A stretch of DNA of 64,000 bases from NCBI RefSeq assembly GCF_000429085.1, contig NZ_AUBE01000007.1, positions 1 through 64,000 of the forward strand, read 5' to 3'. This document shows, in pieces, positions 54,501 to 62,946 of the stretch. Source of the stretch: Streptomyces flavidovirens DSM 40150. GTDB lineage: Bacteria; Actinomycetota; Actinomycetes; Streptomycetales; Streptomycetaceae. Position 1 is the stretch's first letter, and each line of letters opens with the position of its first letter. Made by a program: the position numbers and the translations under genes. The notes beneath the pieces were generated by a model, which was not told the DNA's origin, did no database searches, and saw nothing but the letters and a program-made list of their open reading frames with translations.

Positions 54501-54659
54501 TGGAACTTCGTGGGCCGCTCGCACGAGGAAATCGAGCAGGCCAGGAAGGACTGGATGGAAGGCACCCGCTTCGGCGAGGTCCACGGCTACGCCGGCAGCC
54601 GGCTGCCCGCTCCCGAACTCCCGCCGGTGGTGCTGAAACCGCGGGGGCGGGTGCGCTGA
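54495..54659 (+). pseudogene. Pirin-family protein, C-terminal 54 residues
   Basis: MWWNFVGRSHEEIEQARKDW followed by MEGTRFGEVHGYAGSRLPAP and ELPPVVLKPRGRVR is the end of a Streptomyces pirin (bicupin). The rest of the gene, about 250 residues upstream, is absent. ATG at 54495 could serve as a start, but the fragment lacks both cupin domains. It was cut by integration of the element at its left. Confidence 0.82.
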
Positions 54660-54811
54660 CCTACGGTGATGCGTCTGATCTTCGCTAACCGCTTTGACGG
54701 AAACAGTTCATGTGCCGGTGCCTTATCCGCTCCGCGCGGGCCCCCTAATCTGCCGGTTGACCAGTCGGCGGCGCTCAACCACCACCGTTCGTCCTCGACG
54801 AAGGAGTAGTT

Positions 54812-55960
54812 ATGGAACGCCGTAGTCTTCTTCGTGCCGCCGCCCTCGGCGTCGGCACGGCAGCCTTCTCCGGTTCCCTCTGGCGGCAGGCCGCCGCCTA
54901 CCCCGCCCTCCCCGGCACCAGCCCGTACGGTGCCCTCCAGGCGGCCGATGCCAACGGGATCATGCTCCCGTCCGGCTTCACCAGCCGGGTCGTCGCCCGC
55001 TCCACCAAGACCGTGTCCGGGACCGGCTACACCTGGCACAAGGCCCCCGACGGCGGAGCCTGCTTCGCCGACGGCACGGGATGGATCTACGTCTCCAACG
55101 CCGAGGTCGGCAGTGCCGGCGGCGGTGCGAGCGCGGTGAAGTTCAACAGCGGCGGCACCGTCACCGGCGCGTACAGCATCCTGTCCGGCACCAACCGCAA
55201 CTGCGCGGGCGGCGCCACCCCGTGGAACACCTGGCTCTCGTGCGAGGAGGTCGACACGGGTTACGTCTACGAAACCGACCCCTGGGGTGTGAACCCGGCC
55301 GTCCGCCGCGCCGCGATGGGCCGCTTCAACCACGAGGCCGCCGCCGCCGACCCCGTACGCGAAGTCATCTACCTGACCGAGGACAAGAGCGACGGGTGCT
55401 TCTACCGGTTCGTGCCCACCACCTGGGGCGACCTCTCCAGCGGCACCCTCCAGGTGCTCAAGGAGGTCTCCGGCGTCCTGTCCTGGGCCAACGTCCCCGA
55501 CCCCGACGGCTCGCCCACCCCCACCCGCGACCAGGTCGCCGGCGCCAAGATATTCAACGGCGGCGAGGGGTGCCACTACCGTGCCGACATCTGCTACTTC
55601 ACCACCAAGGGCGACAACCGCGTCTGGGCCTACAACGCCTCCGCCAACACCCTCTCCGTCGTGTACGACGACAACGTCTCCGGCGCCCCGCTGACCGGCG
55701 TGGACAACGTCACGGCCGCCGCTGTCGGCGACCTGTACGTGGCCGAGGACGGCGGCAACATGGAGATCTGCATCATCACGCCGGGCGACGTCGTCGCCCC
55801 GTTCCTGCGCATCACCGGCCAGTCCTCCTCCGAGATCTGCGGCCCGGCCTTCAACCCCGCCGGCAACCGCCTGTACTTCTCCTCCCAGCGCGGCACGTCC
55901 GGCTCCAGCAGCGGCGGCATCACCTACGAGGTGACCGGCCCTTTCCGTACCTCCCTGTGA
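54812..55960 (+). CDS. PhoX-like secreted phosphatase (DUF839), Tat substrate
   Basis: A 382-residue protein with a twin-arginine signal (MERRSLLRAAALGVGTAAFS) and a beta-propeller of the PhoX/DUF839 family: WNTWLSCEEVDTGYVYETDP, MGRFNHEAAAADPVREVIYL TEDKSDGCFYRF and GGEGCHYRADICYFTTKGDN. PhoX enzymes are calcium/iron-dependent exported phosphatases. GAAGGAG precedes the ATG. The length is shorter than full PhoX, as in the many actinobacterial relatives. Terminated by a long hairpin. It marks the right side of the integrated element. Confidence 0.9.
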   Translation: MERRSLLRAAALGVGTAAFSGSLWRQAAAYPALPGTSPYGALQAADANGIMLPSGFTSRVVARSTKTVSGTGYTWHKAPDGGACFADGTGWIYVSNAEVGSAGGGASAVKFNSGGTVTGAYSILSGTNRNCAGGATPWNTWLSCEEVDTGYVYETDPWGVNPAVRRAAMGRFNHEAAAADPVREVIYLTEDKSDGCFYRFVPTTWGDLSSGTLQVLKEVSGVLSWANVPDPDGSPTPTRDQVAGAKIFNGGEGCHYRADICYFTTKGDNRVWAYNASANTLSVVYDDNVSGAPLTGVDNVTAAAVGDLYVAEDGGNMEICIITPGDVVAPFLRITGQSSSEICGPAFNPAGNRLYFSSQRGTSGSSSGGITYEVTGPFRTSL

Positions 55961-55984
55961 GGGTGGTGGCCGGCCGGTGAACGC

Positions 55985-56023
55985 GTCGGTCCCCAAGAAC
56001 CGAGCGGGATCTTGGGGACCGAC
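55985..56023. terminator. Bidirectional terminator between phoX-like and zur-like genes
   Basis: Perfect 14-bp inverted repeat, GTCGGTCCCCAAGA (55985-55998) and TCTTGGGGACCGAC (56010-56023), with an 11-base loop, between convergent stops at 55960 and 56033. Confidence 0.85.
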
Positions 56024-56032
56024 CGTGCGCGC

Positions 56033-56446
56033 CTAGCCGACGGTGGAGCGGCAGCGGGCGCACACACCCGTGAGCTCCAGGGTGTGCTCGACTTCGGCGA
56101 ACCCGGTCGTCCGGGTCACGCCGGCGATCCAGTGCTCGACCATGTCGGTGTCCAGCGGCTGGCCACGGCGACAGCAGCGGCAGATCAGGTAGTGACGGTG
56201 CCCGACGGCCGGCCGGTGCCGGTAGAGCCGTTCCCCCACCTCGTCGCGTACGACGTCGGCGGCGCCGGCCCGCTCCAGACCCTGCAAGGCGCGGTACACG
56301 GTGGTGAGCCCGACCCGGACGCCCGCCTCGGCCATCGACGCGTGGAGCTGCTGGGCTGACACGAAGTCGGCGCGTTCGGCGAGCGCCTGGACGACAGCGG
56401 CACGCTGACGTGTCATACGCTCGCCCCCTTTCGCCACTCCCGTCAC
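56033..56446 (-). CDS. Fur-family regulator, Zur-like
   Basis: A 137-residue protein: winged helix (TRQRAAVVQALAERADFVSA, GLTTVYRALQGLERAGAADV) and a dimer/metal domain with HRHYLICRCCRRGQPLDTD and LTGVCARCRST, two C-x-x-C sites holding structural zinc. ATG/GTG starts: GTG at 56446 behind GAGGG is used; ATG ten codons later is possible. It is the last gene of the leftward operon, 10 bp after the MFS gene. Zur proteins repress zinc-uptake genes when zinc is plentiful, so the operon is likely metal-controlled. Confidence 0.87.
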   Translation of the reverse strand: MTGVAKGGERMTRQRAAVVQALAERADFVSAQQLHASMAEAGVRVGLTTVYRALQGLERAGAADVVRDEVGERLYRHRPAVGHRHYLICRCCRRGQPLDTDMVEHWIAGVTRTTGFAEVEHTLELTGVCARCRSTVG

Positions 56447-56456
56447 AACCGAGCCC

Positions 56457-57725
56457 TCACTCCTCCGTTGCGGGGGTGGAGCGCGCGGCCACTCGGGCGA
56501 AGACCAGGGCCACGAGGGTCAGCCCGCCCAGCGCCGCGGCCGTGCCCGGGTACCCGCCGAGCGCGAGACCGACGCCGCCGAGGCCCGCGCCCACGAACAC
56601 GCCGAAACTCATCCCGGCGGCGTTGAGGCTCAGCGCCGTGCCGCGCAGCGGGCCGCAGCGTCGTACCAGCAGCGTGGTGACGCACGCGGCCACCGTCGCG
56701 TGACCGGCGCCGATGAGCGCGGTCAGCGGCAGGGCGAGGAACAGCGAGTGGGCGAAGAACACGCCCACCAGGGCCGACAAAGCCACCAGCAGGCCCAGCG
56801 TCATCAGCCGCTCACTGGACACCTTCGGCCGCTCGGCGCTCAGCAGTCGCCCGGCGACAAGATTGCCGAGGAAGAACGAAGTGCCGCTCAGCGTCCAGAC
56901 GATGGCGAAGGGTCCGGGGGCGAGGCCGAAGCGCTCGTCGTAGAAGGCCGCCAGGTAGGCGAGATACCCCATGAAGGCCGCTGTCCGCAGCATGGCGACG
57001 AAGAGCAGTGGCACAACTCCGGGGAGGGCGCCCAGCAGCTTGAACGAGGCGAGATAGCCGGGGCGCGCCGTCTTCTCCGTACCCCCTTCGGCTTTGTCTT
57101 CCGGGAGCTCGGCACGGCGGCCTCGGAGGACGAAGAGCACGGCGAGTACTGCCGCGACAGCGGCGATCGCCCACAAGTCGCCCTGCCAGCCCCACAGTAC
57201 GGCCGGCAGCGCCACCAGAGGGGCGGCCAGGAGAGCCGTGAGTGACTGCGTGGCGGTGATGAGGGTCGCCGCCCGGCCGGCGGCGGCGTCGTTGTCGAAG
57301 CGGTCGGCGGCCGCTGCCGTGAGCGCCGGGTTGAGTACGGCCGTACCCGCACCGACGAGCAGGCAGAACGCCGCCAGCAGCAGGAACTCGCCGGTGGCGC
57401 CGAGCGCAGCGGACAGGGCCAGCACGGCGAGACCGCCCGCGGCCGCCCAGTCCTTGCGCACCCGGTCGATCAGCGGAGCCAGAGCCGTACCCACGGCCAG
57501 GGCGGCCAGGCCGCCGAGGCCGCGTAGCTGGCCCATGGCCGCGACGCCGCTGTCCGACGCGTCGGCGATGGGGACGAGGAAGGTGCTGAAGATGGTGAAG
57601 GGCACCAGCCCCACTGCGGAGGCGAGCATGAACGGCCACAAGGTGCGGGTCATCCGCAGATCACTGGGGACTGCTTCGGTGCTCGCTGCCGCGTTCACCG
57701 CCGGGTTCTTCGTCTCGCTGCTCAT
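56457..57725 (-). CDS. MFS transporter (probable exporter of the operon product)
   Basis: A 422-residue protein with 12 hydrophobic helices, MSSETKNPAVNAAASTEAVP then TLWPFMLASAVGLVPFTIFS. Two halves of six helices are separated by a charged loop (RGRRAELPEDKAEGGTEKTA). The ATG overlaps the DUF364 stop (ATGA). It belongs to the drug/metabolite efflux group of MFS. In metallophore operons such a protein exports the finished chelator. Confidence 0.87.
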   Translation of the reverse strand: MSSETKNPAVNAAASTEAVPSDLRMTRTLWPFMLASAVGLVPFTIFSTFLVPIADASDSGVAAMGQLRGLGGLAALAVGTALAPLIDRVRKDWAAAGGLAVLALSAALGATGEFLLLAAFCLLVGAGTAVLNPALTAAAADRFDNDAAAGRAATLITATQSLTALLAAPLVALPAVLWGWQGDLWAIAAVAAVLAVLFVLRGRRAELPEDKAEGGTEKTARPGYLASFKLLGALPGVVPLLFVAMLRTAAFMGYLAYLAAFYDERFGLAPGPFAIVWTLSGTSFFLGNLVAGRLLSAERPKVSSERLMTLGLLVALSALVGVFFAHSLFLALPLTALIGAGHATVAACVTTLLVRRCGPLRGTALSLNAAGMSFGVFVGAGLGGVGLALGGYPGTAAALGGLTLVALVFARVAARSTPATEE

Positions 57726-58543
57726 GCGCCTGCCGTCCGGTACCGGTACAGCGCGGTCTCGTCGGCGCTGAACTGCGAGAAGGGGAACGGCTCGGCGGAG
57801 AGCGCGGTGACACCGGAGCCCAGGAAGGCGCGGGCGACGGCGCTGCCCGTCTGCGCGTACACGACGAGCGGCAGCTCGTGCTTGCGGCAGTGGTCGACGA
57901 TGACGTCGAAGCTGCCGTTGCTGAGCGTCATGCCCGTGGCGACCACCGCGTCGGCCTCGGCGAGCACCTGGGCCATGTCGTCGGTGACGGGGTCGCCCCA
58001 CTGGGTGGCGCGCAGGTTGAAGTCGCAGGGCAGGGGTACGCCGCCCTGCTCGCGTATCGCCGCGACGAGCGGGTTGACGACGCCTATCAGCGCGACCTTG
58101 GCGCCGGCGGGGATGTCGAGCAGTCCGGCGACGGCCGCGTCACGGGCCTGGGCGCGGGTCTCGGGCGTGCCGGTCGGCAGCGTGACGGACTCGGCGGCGG
58201 GGGAGTTGCGGTGCGGCTGGACGCGGCCCAGGTAGGCGTCGAGGGCGGCGATGCGTACGGGCGCCGCCTCGTGCCGGATGAGGTGGTCGAGGGTGTGGCC
58301 GGAGGCCTCCGCGCAGAAGTCGGGGGCGAGCTCGCCGGCTTCGAACGAGCAGGCGCCGAAGGCGTCGCCGGACCGCAGCAGGAGGTAGCTGTTGCGGTAG
58401 GTGACCTGGCTGCCGGCCAGCCGGGTGGTGTGGTGGAGCCAGAACGCGCTGGTGACGGTCAGCTCCTGGGGCGGCGGTCCGTAGGCACCGTCGAGGACGG
58501 CCTGCTGGAGATCGGGCACGGAGTGCGGCTGGAGAGGAGACAT
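57722..58543 (-). CDS. DUF364 Rossmann-like protein (heavy-metal-chelatase group)
   Basis: A 273-residue protein, MSPLQPHSVPDLQQAVLDGA, then ELTVTSAFWLHHTTRLAGSQ, CSFEAGELAPDFCAEASGHT, and the C-terminal Rossmann-like fold with VALIGVVNPLVAAIREQGG, EADAVVATGMTLSNGSFDVI and VVYAQTGSAVARAFLGSGVT. DUF364 proteins occur beside metal uptake and metallophore genes; catalysis is unproven. Start ATG 58543 with AGAAGAAAG upstream (58567 possible). Confidence 0.85.
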   Translation of the reverse strand: MSPLQPHSVPDLQQAVLDGAYGPPPQELTVTSAFWLHHTTRLAGSQVTYRNSYLLLRSGDAFGACSFEAGELAPDFCAEASGHTLDHLIRHEAAPVRIAALDAYLGRVQPHRNSPAAESVTLPTGTPETRAQARDAAVAGLLDIPAGAKVALIGVVNPLVAAIREQGGVPLPCDFNLRATQWGDPVTDDMAQVLAEADAVVATGMTLSNGSFDVIVDHCRKHELPLVVYAQTGSAVARAFLGSGVTALSAEPFPFSQFSADETALYRYRTAGA

Positions 58544-58623
58544 GAGGGGTGCTTTCTTCTGAGTCATGGCTGGTGAGCATGGCTTCTGGGCCATGGGTGG
58601 ATACGGGGTGGACAGGGGGTGGA

Positions 58624-59403
58624 TCAGGGCAGGTCGGCCAGGAGCCCGGACCGGTACGGCAGTCGCGCAAGCGTCGGACGCCCGGCGGGCTGGAAGCACA
58701 GCAGCAGGGAGCGGCGGTCCCGGTCGGTCGTGTTGGGCCCTGAGCGGTGCACGATCAGGCCGGGGAACATCAGGACGGAGCCGGCCGGGGCCTCGATGGT
58801 CACCGCGCCGCTGACATCGGTCCGCGCGGCGTCGACCAGCAGCCCGGTCGGCTCGGCCCGGTCACGCGGCGCGGGCCCCGCCAGGTGGCTTCCCGGAACG
58901 AGCGTCAAGGCACCGTTGCCGGCCGTCACATCGTCGAGGCAGATCATCGCGGTGGCGATGTCCTGGGCGTCCGGGCCCGCGCAGCAGTACCAGTACGGGT
59001 AGTCCTGGTGCCATTGGTACGCGGAACCGACGCCCGCCCGCTTGAAGTTGAGCTTCGACGTGAACGGCCCCAGCCGGTCGGCGTCCAGCAGCCGGCGCAT
59101 GGGCCCGGTGAGCCGTTCGTCGGCCCACAGGGCGTCCAGCGCGGGCTCCAGGTGCGTGACCGGCGCGAGGCTGCGCACCGCGGGCGGGCGGGCGTCCGGC
59201 TCCCAGTGGACGGTCGTGCCGTCCACCGTTTCCAGCCGGTGCCCGTCCGGCCACACGGTGACCTCGGTCCTGCCCTCCAGGGCGTGCCCGGTCACCCGCG
59301 CGAGAGCGGACTCCGCGGCCTCGCTCAGAACCGCCGTCTCGGCTGGGGTGAACAGCCGCGGAAGCAGTACGTAACCGCGGGTGCGCTCGTCGTCGAAGGA
59401 CAC
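58624..59403 (-). CDS. Phytanoyl-CoA-dioxygenase-family Fe(II)/2-oxoglutarate oxygenase
   Basis: A 259-residue protein. The iron triad is His132 and Asp134 in YQWHQDYPYW and His219 in LIVHRSGPN, with Arg231 (DRDRRSLLLCF) for 2-oxoglutarate. GTG start at 59403 after AAAGG. It is placed between the DUF364 and PLP-enzyme genes. It probably hydroxylates an amino-acid-derived intermediate, creating a metal-binding hydroxyl; inference from context. Confidence 0.9.
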   Translation of the reverse strand: MSFDDERTRGYVLLPRLFTPAETAVLSEAAESALARVTGHALEGRTEVTVWPDGHRLETVDGTTVHWEPDARPPAVRSLAPVTHLEPALDALWADERLTGPMRRLLDADRLGPFTSKLNFKRAGVGSAYQWHQDYPYWYCCAGPDAQDIATAMICLDDVTAGNGALTLVPGSHLAGPAPRDRAEPTGLLVDAARTDVSGAVTIEAPAGSVLMFPGLIVHRSGPNTTDRDRRSLLLCFQPAGRPTLARLPYRSGLLADLP

Positions 59404-59464
59404 GGCACGGCACCTTTCGGGTGAGGACGGGGACAGGGGAACAGAGGGACAGGGACGCAGAGGC

Positions 59465-60499
59465 TCAGACCGCGCCGGGGACCAGCAGCGGTTCGCCGCG
59501 CAGCAGTGCGCTGTCGCTGGGCGGCCAGTCCATCGTCGACCAGGGGTGCCGCAACTCGTGCTGCTCCGTGACCTCGTGGGGCCGCATGGCGCCGAGGCCG
59601 ATGGCCTGCGGGTGGTTGGCGTAGGCGCTGTCGACGTAACGGTGACCGGTGTCGGCGGCGAGGAAGACGTACGTCCTGGAGTCGTCGCGCTCCCGCTCCC
59701 AGAGCGTGGCCAGGTACGCCGCGCCGGCCGACAGTCCGGCGAAGATGCCGCTGGCGCGCAGGAGTTGGACGGCGCCGGACATGGCGTAGTCGAAGTTGAC
59801 CCAGTGGATGCGGTCGTACAGCTCGTGGCGGACGTTCTGGAACGGGATGGAGCTGCCGATCCCCGCGATGATCATGTCCGGGTCCAGGACGTGCTCGGCG
59901 CCGAAGGTGACGCTGCCGAACGGCTGGACGCCGACGAGCGTCACATCACGGCCCGCCTCCCGCAGATACGTGGCGATGGCGCCGGTCGACGCCCCGGTGC
60001 CGACTCCGCCCACCAGGGCCAGCGGCCCTTCCGGGACCTCCTTGCCGATCAGGTCCGCGACGTCCCGGTAACCGAGGTAGTGAATGGAATCGTGGTACTG
60101 GCGCATCCAGTGGTAGCCGGGGTTCTCCCGCAGCAGTTCGCCGATCCGCTCCACACGCAGGTTCTGGTCCAGGCGCAGGTTCTTGGAGGGGCGCACCTGT
60201 TCCAGCGTCGCGCCGAGGATCTCCAACTGGACGCGGAGCGTGCGGTCCACCGTCGTCGAGCCGACGATGTGGCACTTCAGTCCGTAGCGGTGGCAGGCGA
60301 GGGCCAGTGCGTGGGCGTAGATGCCGCTGGAGCTGTCGATGAGCGTGTCACCGGGTTTCACCTGGCCGGTGTCCAGCAGGTGGCGTACGGCACCAAGGGC
60401 CGAGTAGAGCTTCATCGTCTCGAAGCGCAGACAGACCGCGCCGGGCGGAACGCTCACCACGTCGGGTTCCTTGACCGCTTCCGCTATGTGCTCGTGCAT
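59465..60499 (-). CDS. PLP-dependent enzyme of the cysteine-synthase fold (SbnA-like)
   Basis: A 344-residue fold-type II enzyme. LRFETMKLYSALGAVRHLL holds the likely Schiff-base lysine Lys30, IDSSSGIYAHALALACHRYG the phosphate/substrate loop, GGVGTGASTGAIATYLREAG the PLP phosphate loop, and a C-terminal GIFAGLSAGAAYLATL. SbnA-like enzymes build diamino acids in siderophores and zincophores from phosphoserine or acetylserine. The substrate here is open. ATG at 60499 behind GGAGG. Confidence 0.88.
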   Translation of the reverse strand: MHEHIAEAVKEPDVVSVPPGAVCLRFETMKLYSALGAVRHLLDTGQVKPGDTLIDSSSGIYAHALALACHRYGLKCHIVGSTTVDRTLRVQLEILGATLEQVRPSKNLRLDQNLRVERIGELLRENPGYHWMRQYHDSIHYLGYRDVADLIGKEVPEGPLALVGGVGTGASTGAIATYLREAGRDVTLVGVQPFGSVTFGAEHVLDPDMIIAGIGSSIPFQNVRHELYDRIHWVNFDYAMSGAVQLLRASGIFAGLSAGAAYLATLWERERDDSRTYVFLAADTGHRYVDSAYANHPQAIGLGAMRPHEVTEQHELRHPWSTMDWPPSDSALLRGEPLLVPGAV

Positions 60500-60519
60500 G
60501 TCTTTTTTCCTCCGGGTCG

Positions 60520-61287
60520 TCAGGCGGCGTGGTCGCGGCGCAGCTTGAAGAGGTACGCCTGACAGTTGTCGCCCTCCCAGGTCTGGCGGTGCGTGATCTG
60601 CGGTGCGAACCCGGCCTCGATGGCGTACTTGACGATGCTCTTCAGCTCCGAGGTGTTGGACACGATCAGATGCACCTCGCCGTCGGGCGCGAGCAGATCG
60701 CGGTCGACGATCTGGTCGAAGAAGCGCGCCACGATGTCGATGCCCACGCAGACGTTGCGGACGACCGTCGGGTCGTCGCTGGTCTTCGTGCTCACGGCGG
60801 GCGGGTTGAAGGTGATGACGTCCAGCCGGGCCGAGGCGGGGAACTCCTCGAAAAGGTTGGAGACCAGCGGGCGGAAGACCGTGCCCGGGCGGTCGCCGAC
60901 GATGAGGTCGTAGTGGGCGGCGGCCGTGGCGACGCTGTCCGGGTGGATGTCGGCGGCGTAGATCTCGCGGGCGCCCTTGACGCCCGCGATCACGGCCTCG
61001 ACACCGAGCCCGGCGCCGATGGCCGCGTACGACCGCCCCTCCAGCGGGATGGTGCCGTCAAGCAGCCGGTCGTGGACGATGCGGCTGGTGTCGCCGGGCT
61101 TGAAGACACCGGGCGGCAGGTGGAACGTCCAGCCGTTGTACGCGTACGTGCGCTGGGTGTGGATGTCGGACTTGGAGCTGTTGATGGCGAGGATCTCGTC
61201 CCGTGGCAGCGTGTCGGGCAGCGATGCGAGCAGGGCCCGGGCGTCGGCCCGGGTCGCCGCGGCGCCGGCTGCGGTCGGGTCACTCAT
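60520..61287 (-). CDS. Class I SAM-dependent methyltransferase (HemK/N5-like NPPx)
   Basis: A 255-residue enzyme: AAIGAGLGVEAVIAGVKGAR (motif I), EIYAADIHPDSVATAAAHY, DVITFNPPAVSTKTSDD (NPPA, as in N-methyltransferases of glutamine or nitrogen heteroatoms) and VHLIVSNTSELKSIVKYAIE. GAGGACAT precedes the ATG. It stands 20 bp before the PLP gene, so both are co-translated. Predicted to methylate a nitrogen or carboxylate of the product. Confidence 0.85.
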   Translation of the reverse strand: MSDPTAAGAAATRADARALLASLPDTLPRDEILAINSSKSDIHTQRTYAYNGWTFHLPPGVFKPGDTSRIVHDRLLDGTIPLEGRSYAAIGAGLGVEAVIAGVKGAREIYAADIHPDSVATAAAHYDLIVGDRPGTVFRPLVSNLFEEFPASARLDVITFNPPAVSTKTSDDPTVVRNVCVGIDIVARFFDQIVDRDLLAPDGEVHLIVSNTSELKSIVKYAIEAGFAPQITHRQTWEGDNCQAYLFKLRRDHAA

Positions 61288-61347
61288 ATGTCCTCCGTGG
61301 TCGGGGATGTGATGGGTGGAAGTCGTGGGAGTCGCGGACGCGTCGGG

Positions 61348-62946
61348 TCAGGCGCCGGACACGGACGGGGCGGTGGCGAGATCGGTGGCTGTCAGAGCCG
61401 TACCGAGATCCATGGCGCGTACGAGCTGCCGGGTGAGGGTGGCCCGGGGAGCGTCGAGGATCTGCTCGGGTGTGCCGGTCTCGACGACGTGACCGCCGTC
61501 GATGACGACGATGTGGTGGGCGACGGCGGCGAGCAGCTCCAGGTCGTGGCTGACCCAGAGCAGTGCCGTGCCGTGCTGGTCGCGGAGCCTGGCGAGTTCG
61601 GCGAGGACCGCTGCGGTGGCGCCGGTGTCCAGGGCGGTCGTGATCTCGTCGCAGACCAGCACGTCCGGGGCGGCGAGTACGGCGCGGGCGAGCGCCGCGC
61701 GTTGCAGTTCGCCGCCGGACAGCCCGCCGGGGCGCCGCTCGACGGTGCCCGCGTCCAGTCCGAGCCGGCCCAGCAGGTCCAGGGCCTCGCGCCGCGCCTC
61801 CCCGGCATCCAGGCCCCGCAGCCGTACGGCGGTACGGGCGACCTGCTCGGCCACCGGGCGCCGCTCGTCGAAGGAGCTGCGTACCTCCTGCCAGACGTAC
61901 TGCACCCGGCGCTTCTGCTCCGGGCTGCGCCGGCGCAGCACCGGCAGGGGGGTGCCGTCGAGAAGGACTTGGCCGACGTGGCGTTCGTGGAGTCCGGCGA
62001 CGCAGCGCGCAAGGGTGGTCTTGCCGCTGCCGGACAGGCCGGCCACGCCGACGCAGGCCCCGGCGGGCAGTTGGAGGCCGACCCCGTGCAGCACCGGGCC
62101 GCGCCCTCGGCTGTGGAGGTGGGCGGAGAGGTCCTGTACGTCGAGCACCGGGGGCCGGCCGTCCGGGGCGGTGGGCGTGTGCCGTACGGCGGTCACCCGG
62201 CGGCGGGCCGGCAGGGCGTCGGCCGGAGCGCCCTGCGCGGTCACCCGTCCGTGGCGCAGCACGACCACGTGGTCGGCGAGGGCGCGCACCAGGTCGTGGT
62301 CGTGGCTGAGCAGCAGGATCGCCAGGCCGGTGCGGGCGAGCGCGGCCAGTTCCCCGGCCAGCCGCATCCTGGTCACCGTGTCGAGCCCGGTGCTGGGCTC
62401 GTCGAGCACGAGGACCCGTGGCCGGCACACCAGGGTCTGGGCGAGCGCGACGCGCTGGCGCTGGCCGCCGGAGAACTGGTGCGGGAAGCGCCGCTCGGTG
62501 TCCCGCCCGGCGGGCAGTTGCGCGGCCCGGAGCGCTTCGGCGGCAAGGGCCCGAGCCGGGTCGGCCGGGTGGTGCAGCCGGGCGAGTTCGGCGAGGACAG
62601 CGCCGGTGCGGCGGGCCGGGTTGAGGGCGCTGCCCGGATGCTGGGGCATGTACGCGACCAGGCGTCCGCGCAGTCCGCCGGCCGCCTCCTTCGTGATCCC
62701 GTCCCCGTCCACGACCCTGACGGACCCGGCCTCCACCCGCCCGCTGAGGCGCACCCCGGCGCCGCACTCGCCGAGGAGCGCCAGGGCGGCCGTGGTCTTG
62801 CCGCTGCCGGAGGGGCCGACGAGTGCGGTGACGCGGCCCTCGTACAGGTCGAAGCCGACCGCGTCGAGGAGCATGGTGTCACCGGCCCGCGCGGTGAGCC
62901 CGCGCACCGTGACGAGGGGTGTCTGCGAAGGTGTCTTCGAGGTCAT
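61348..62946 (-). CDS. Fused double ATP-binding subunit of a peptide/nickel-type ABC importer
   Basis: A 532-residue protein with two nucleotide-binding domains. Walker A GPSGSGKTT and GLSGSGKTT, signature QFSGGQRQRVALAQ and GGLSGGELQRAALA, Walker B RVLVLDEP and DVLVCDEI. This is the DppD-DppF/NikD-NikE pair in one chain. ATG overlaps the permease stop (ATGA). Such importers take up oligopeptides, nickel, or metal-chelate complexes. Confidence 0.92.
   Translation of the reverse strand: MTSKTPSQTPLVTVRGLTARAGDTMLLDAVGFDLYEGRVTALVGPSGSGKTTAALALLGECGAGVRLSGRVEAGSVRVVDGDGITKEAAGGLRGRLVAYMPQHPGSALNPARRTGAVLAELARLHHPADPARALAAEALRAAQLPAGRDTERRFPHQFSGGQRQRVALAQTLVCRPRVLVLDEPSTGLDTVTRMRLAGELAALARTGLAILLLSHDHDLVRALADHVVVLRHGRVTAQGAPADALPARRRVTAVRHTPTAPDGRPPVLDVQDLSAHLHSRGRGPVLHGVGLQLPAGACVGVAGLSGSGKTTLARCVAGLHERHVGQVLLDGTPLPVLRRRSPEQKRRVQYVWQEVRSSFDERRPVAEQVARTAVRLRGLDAGEARREALDLLGRLGLDAGTVERRPGGLSGGELQRAALARAVLAAPDVLVCDEITTALDTGATAAVLAELARLRDQHGTALLWVSHDLELLAAVAHHIVVIDGGHVVETGTPEQILDAPRATLTRQLVRAMDLGTALTATDLATAPSVSGA

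Noticed and set aside
54690..54811. Possible PHO boxes (GTTCATGTGCC and GTTCGTCC-like) before the phoX-like gene
   Set aside because: Neither forms two good 11-bp direct repeats of the Streptomyces PhoP consensus; more than chance cannot be claimed.
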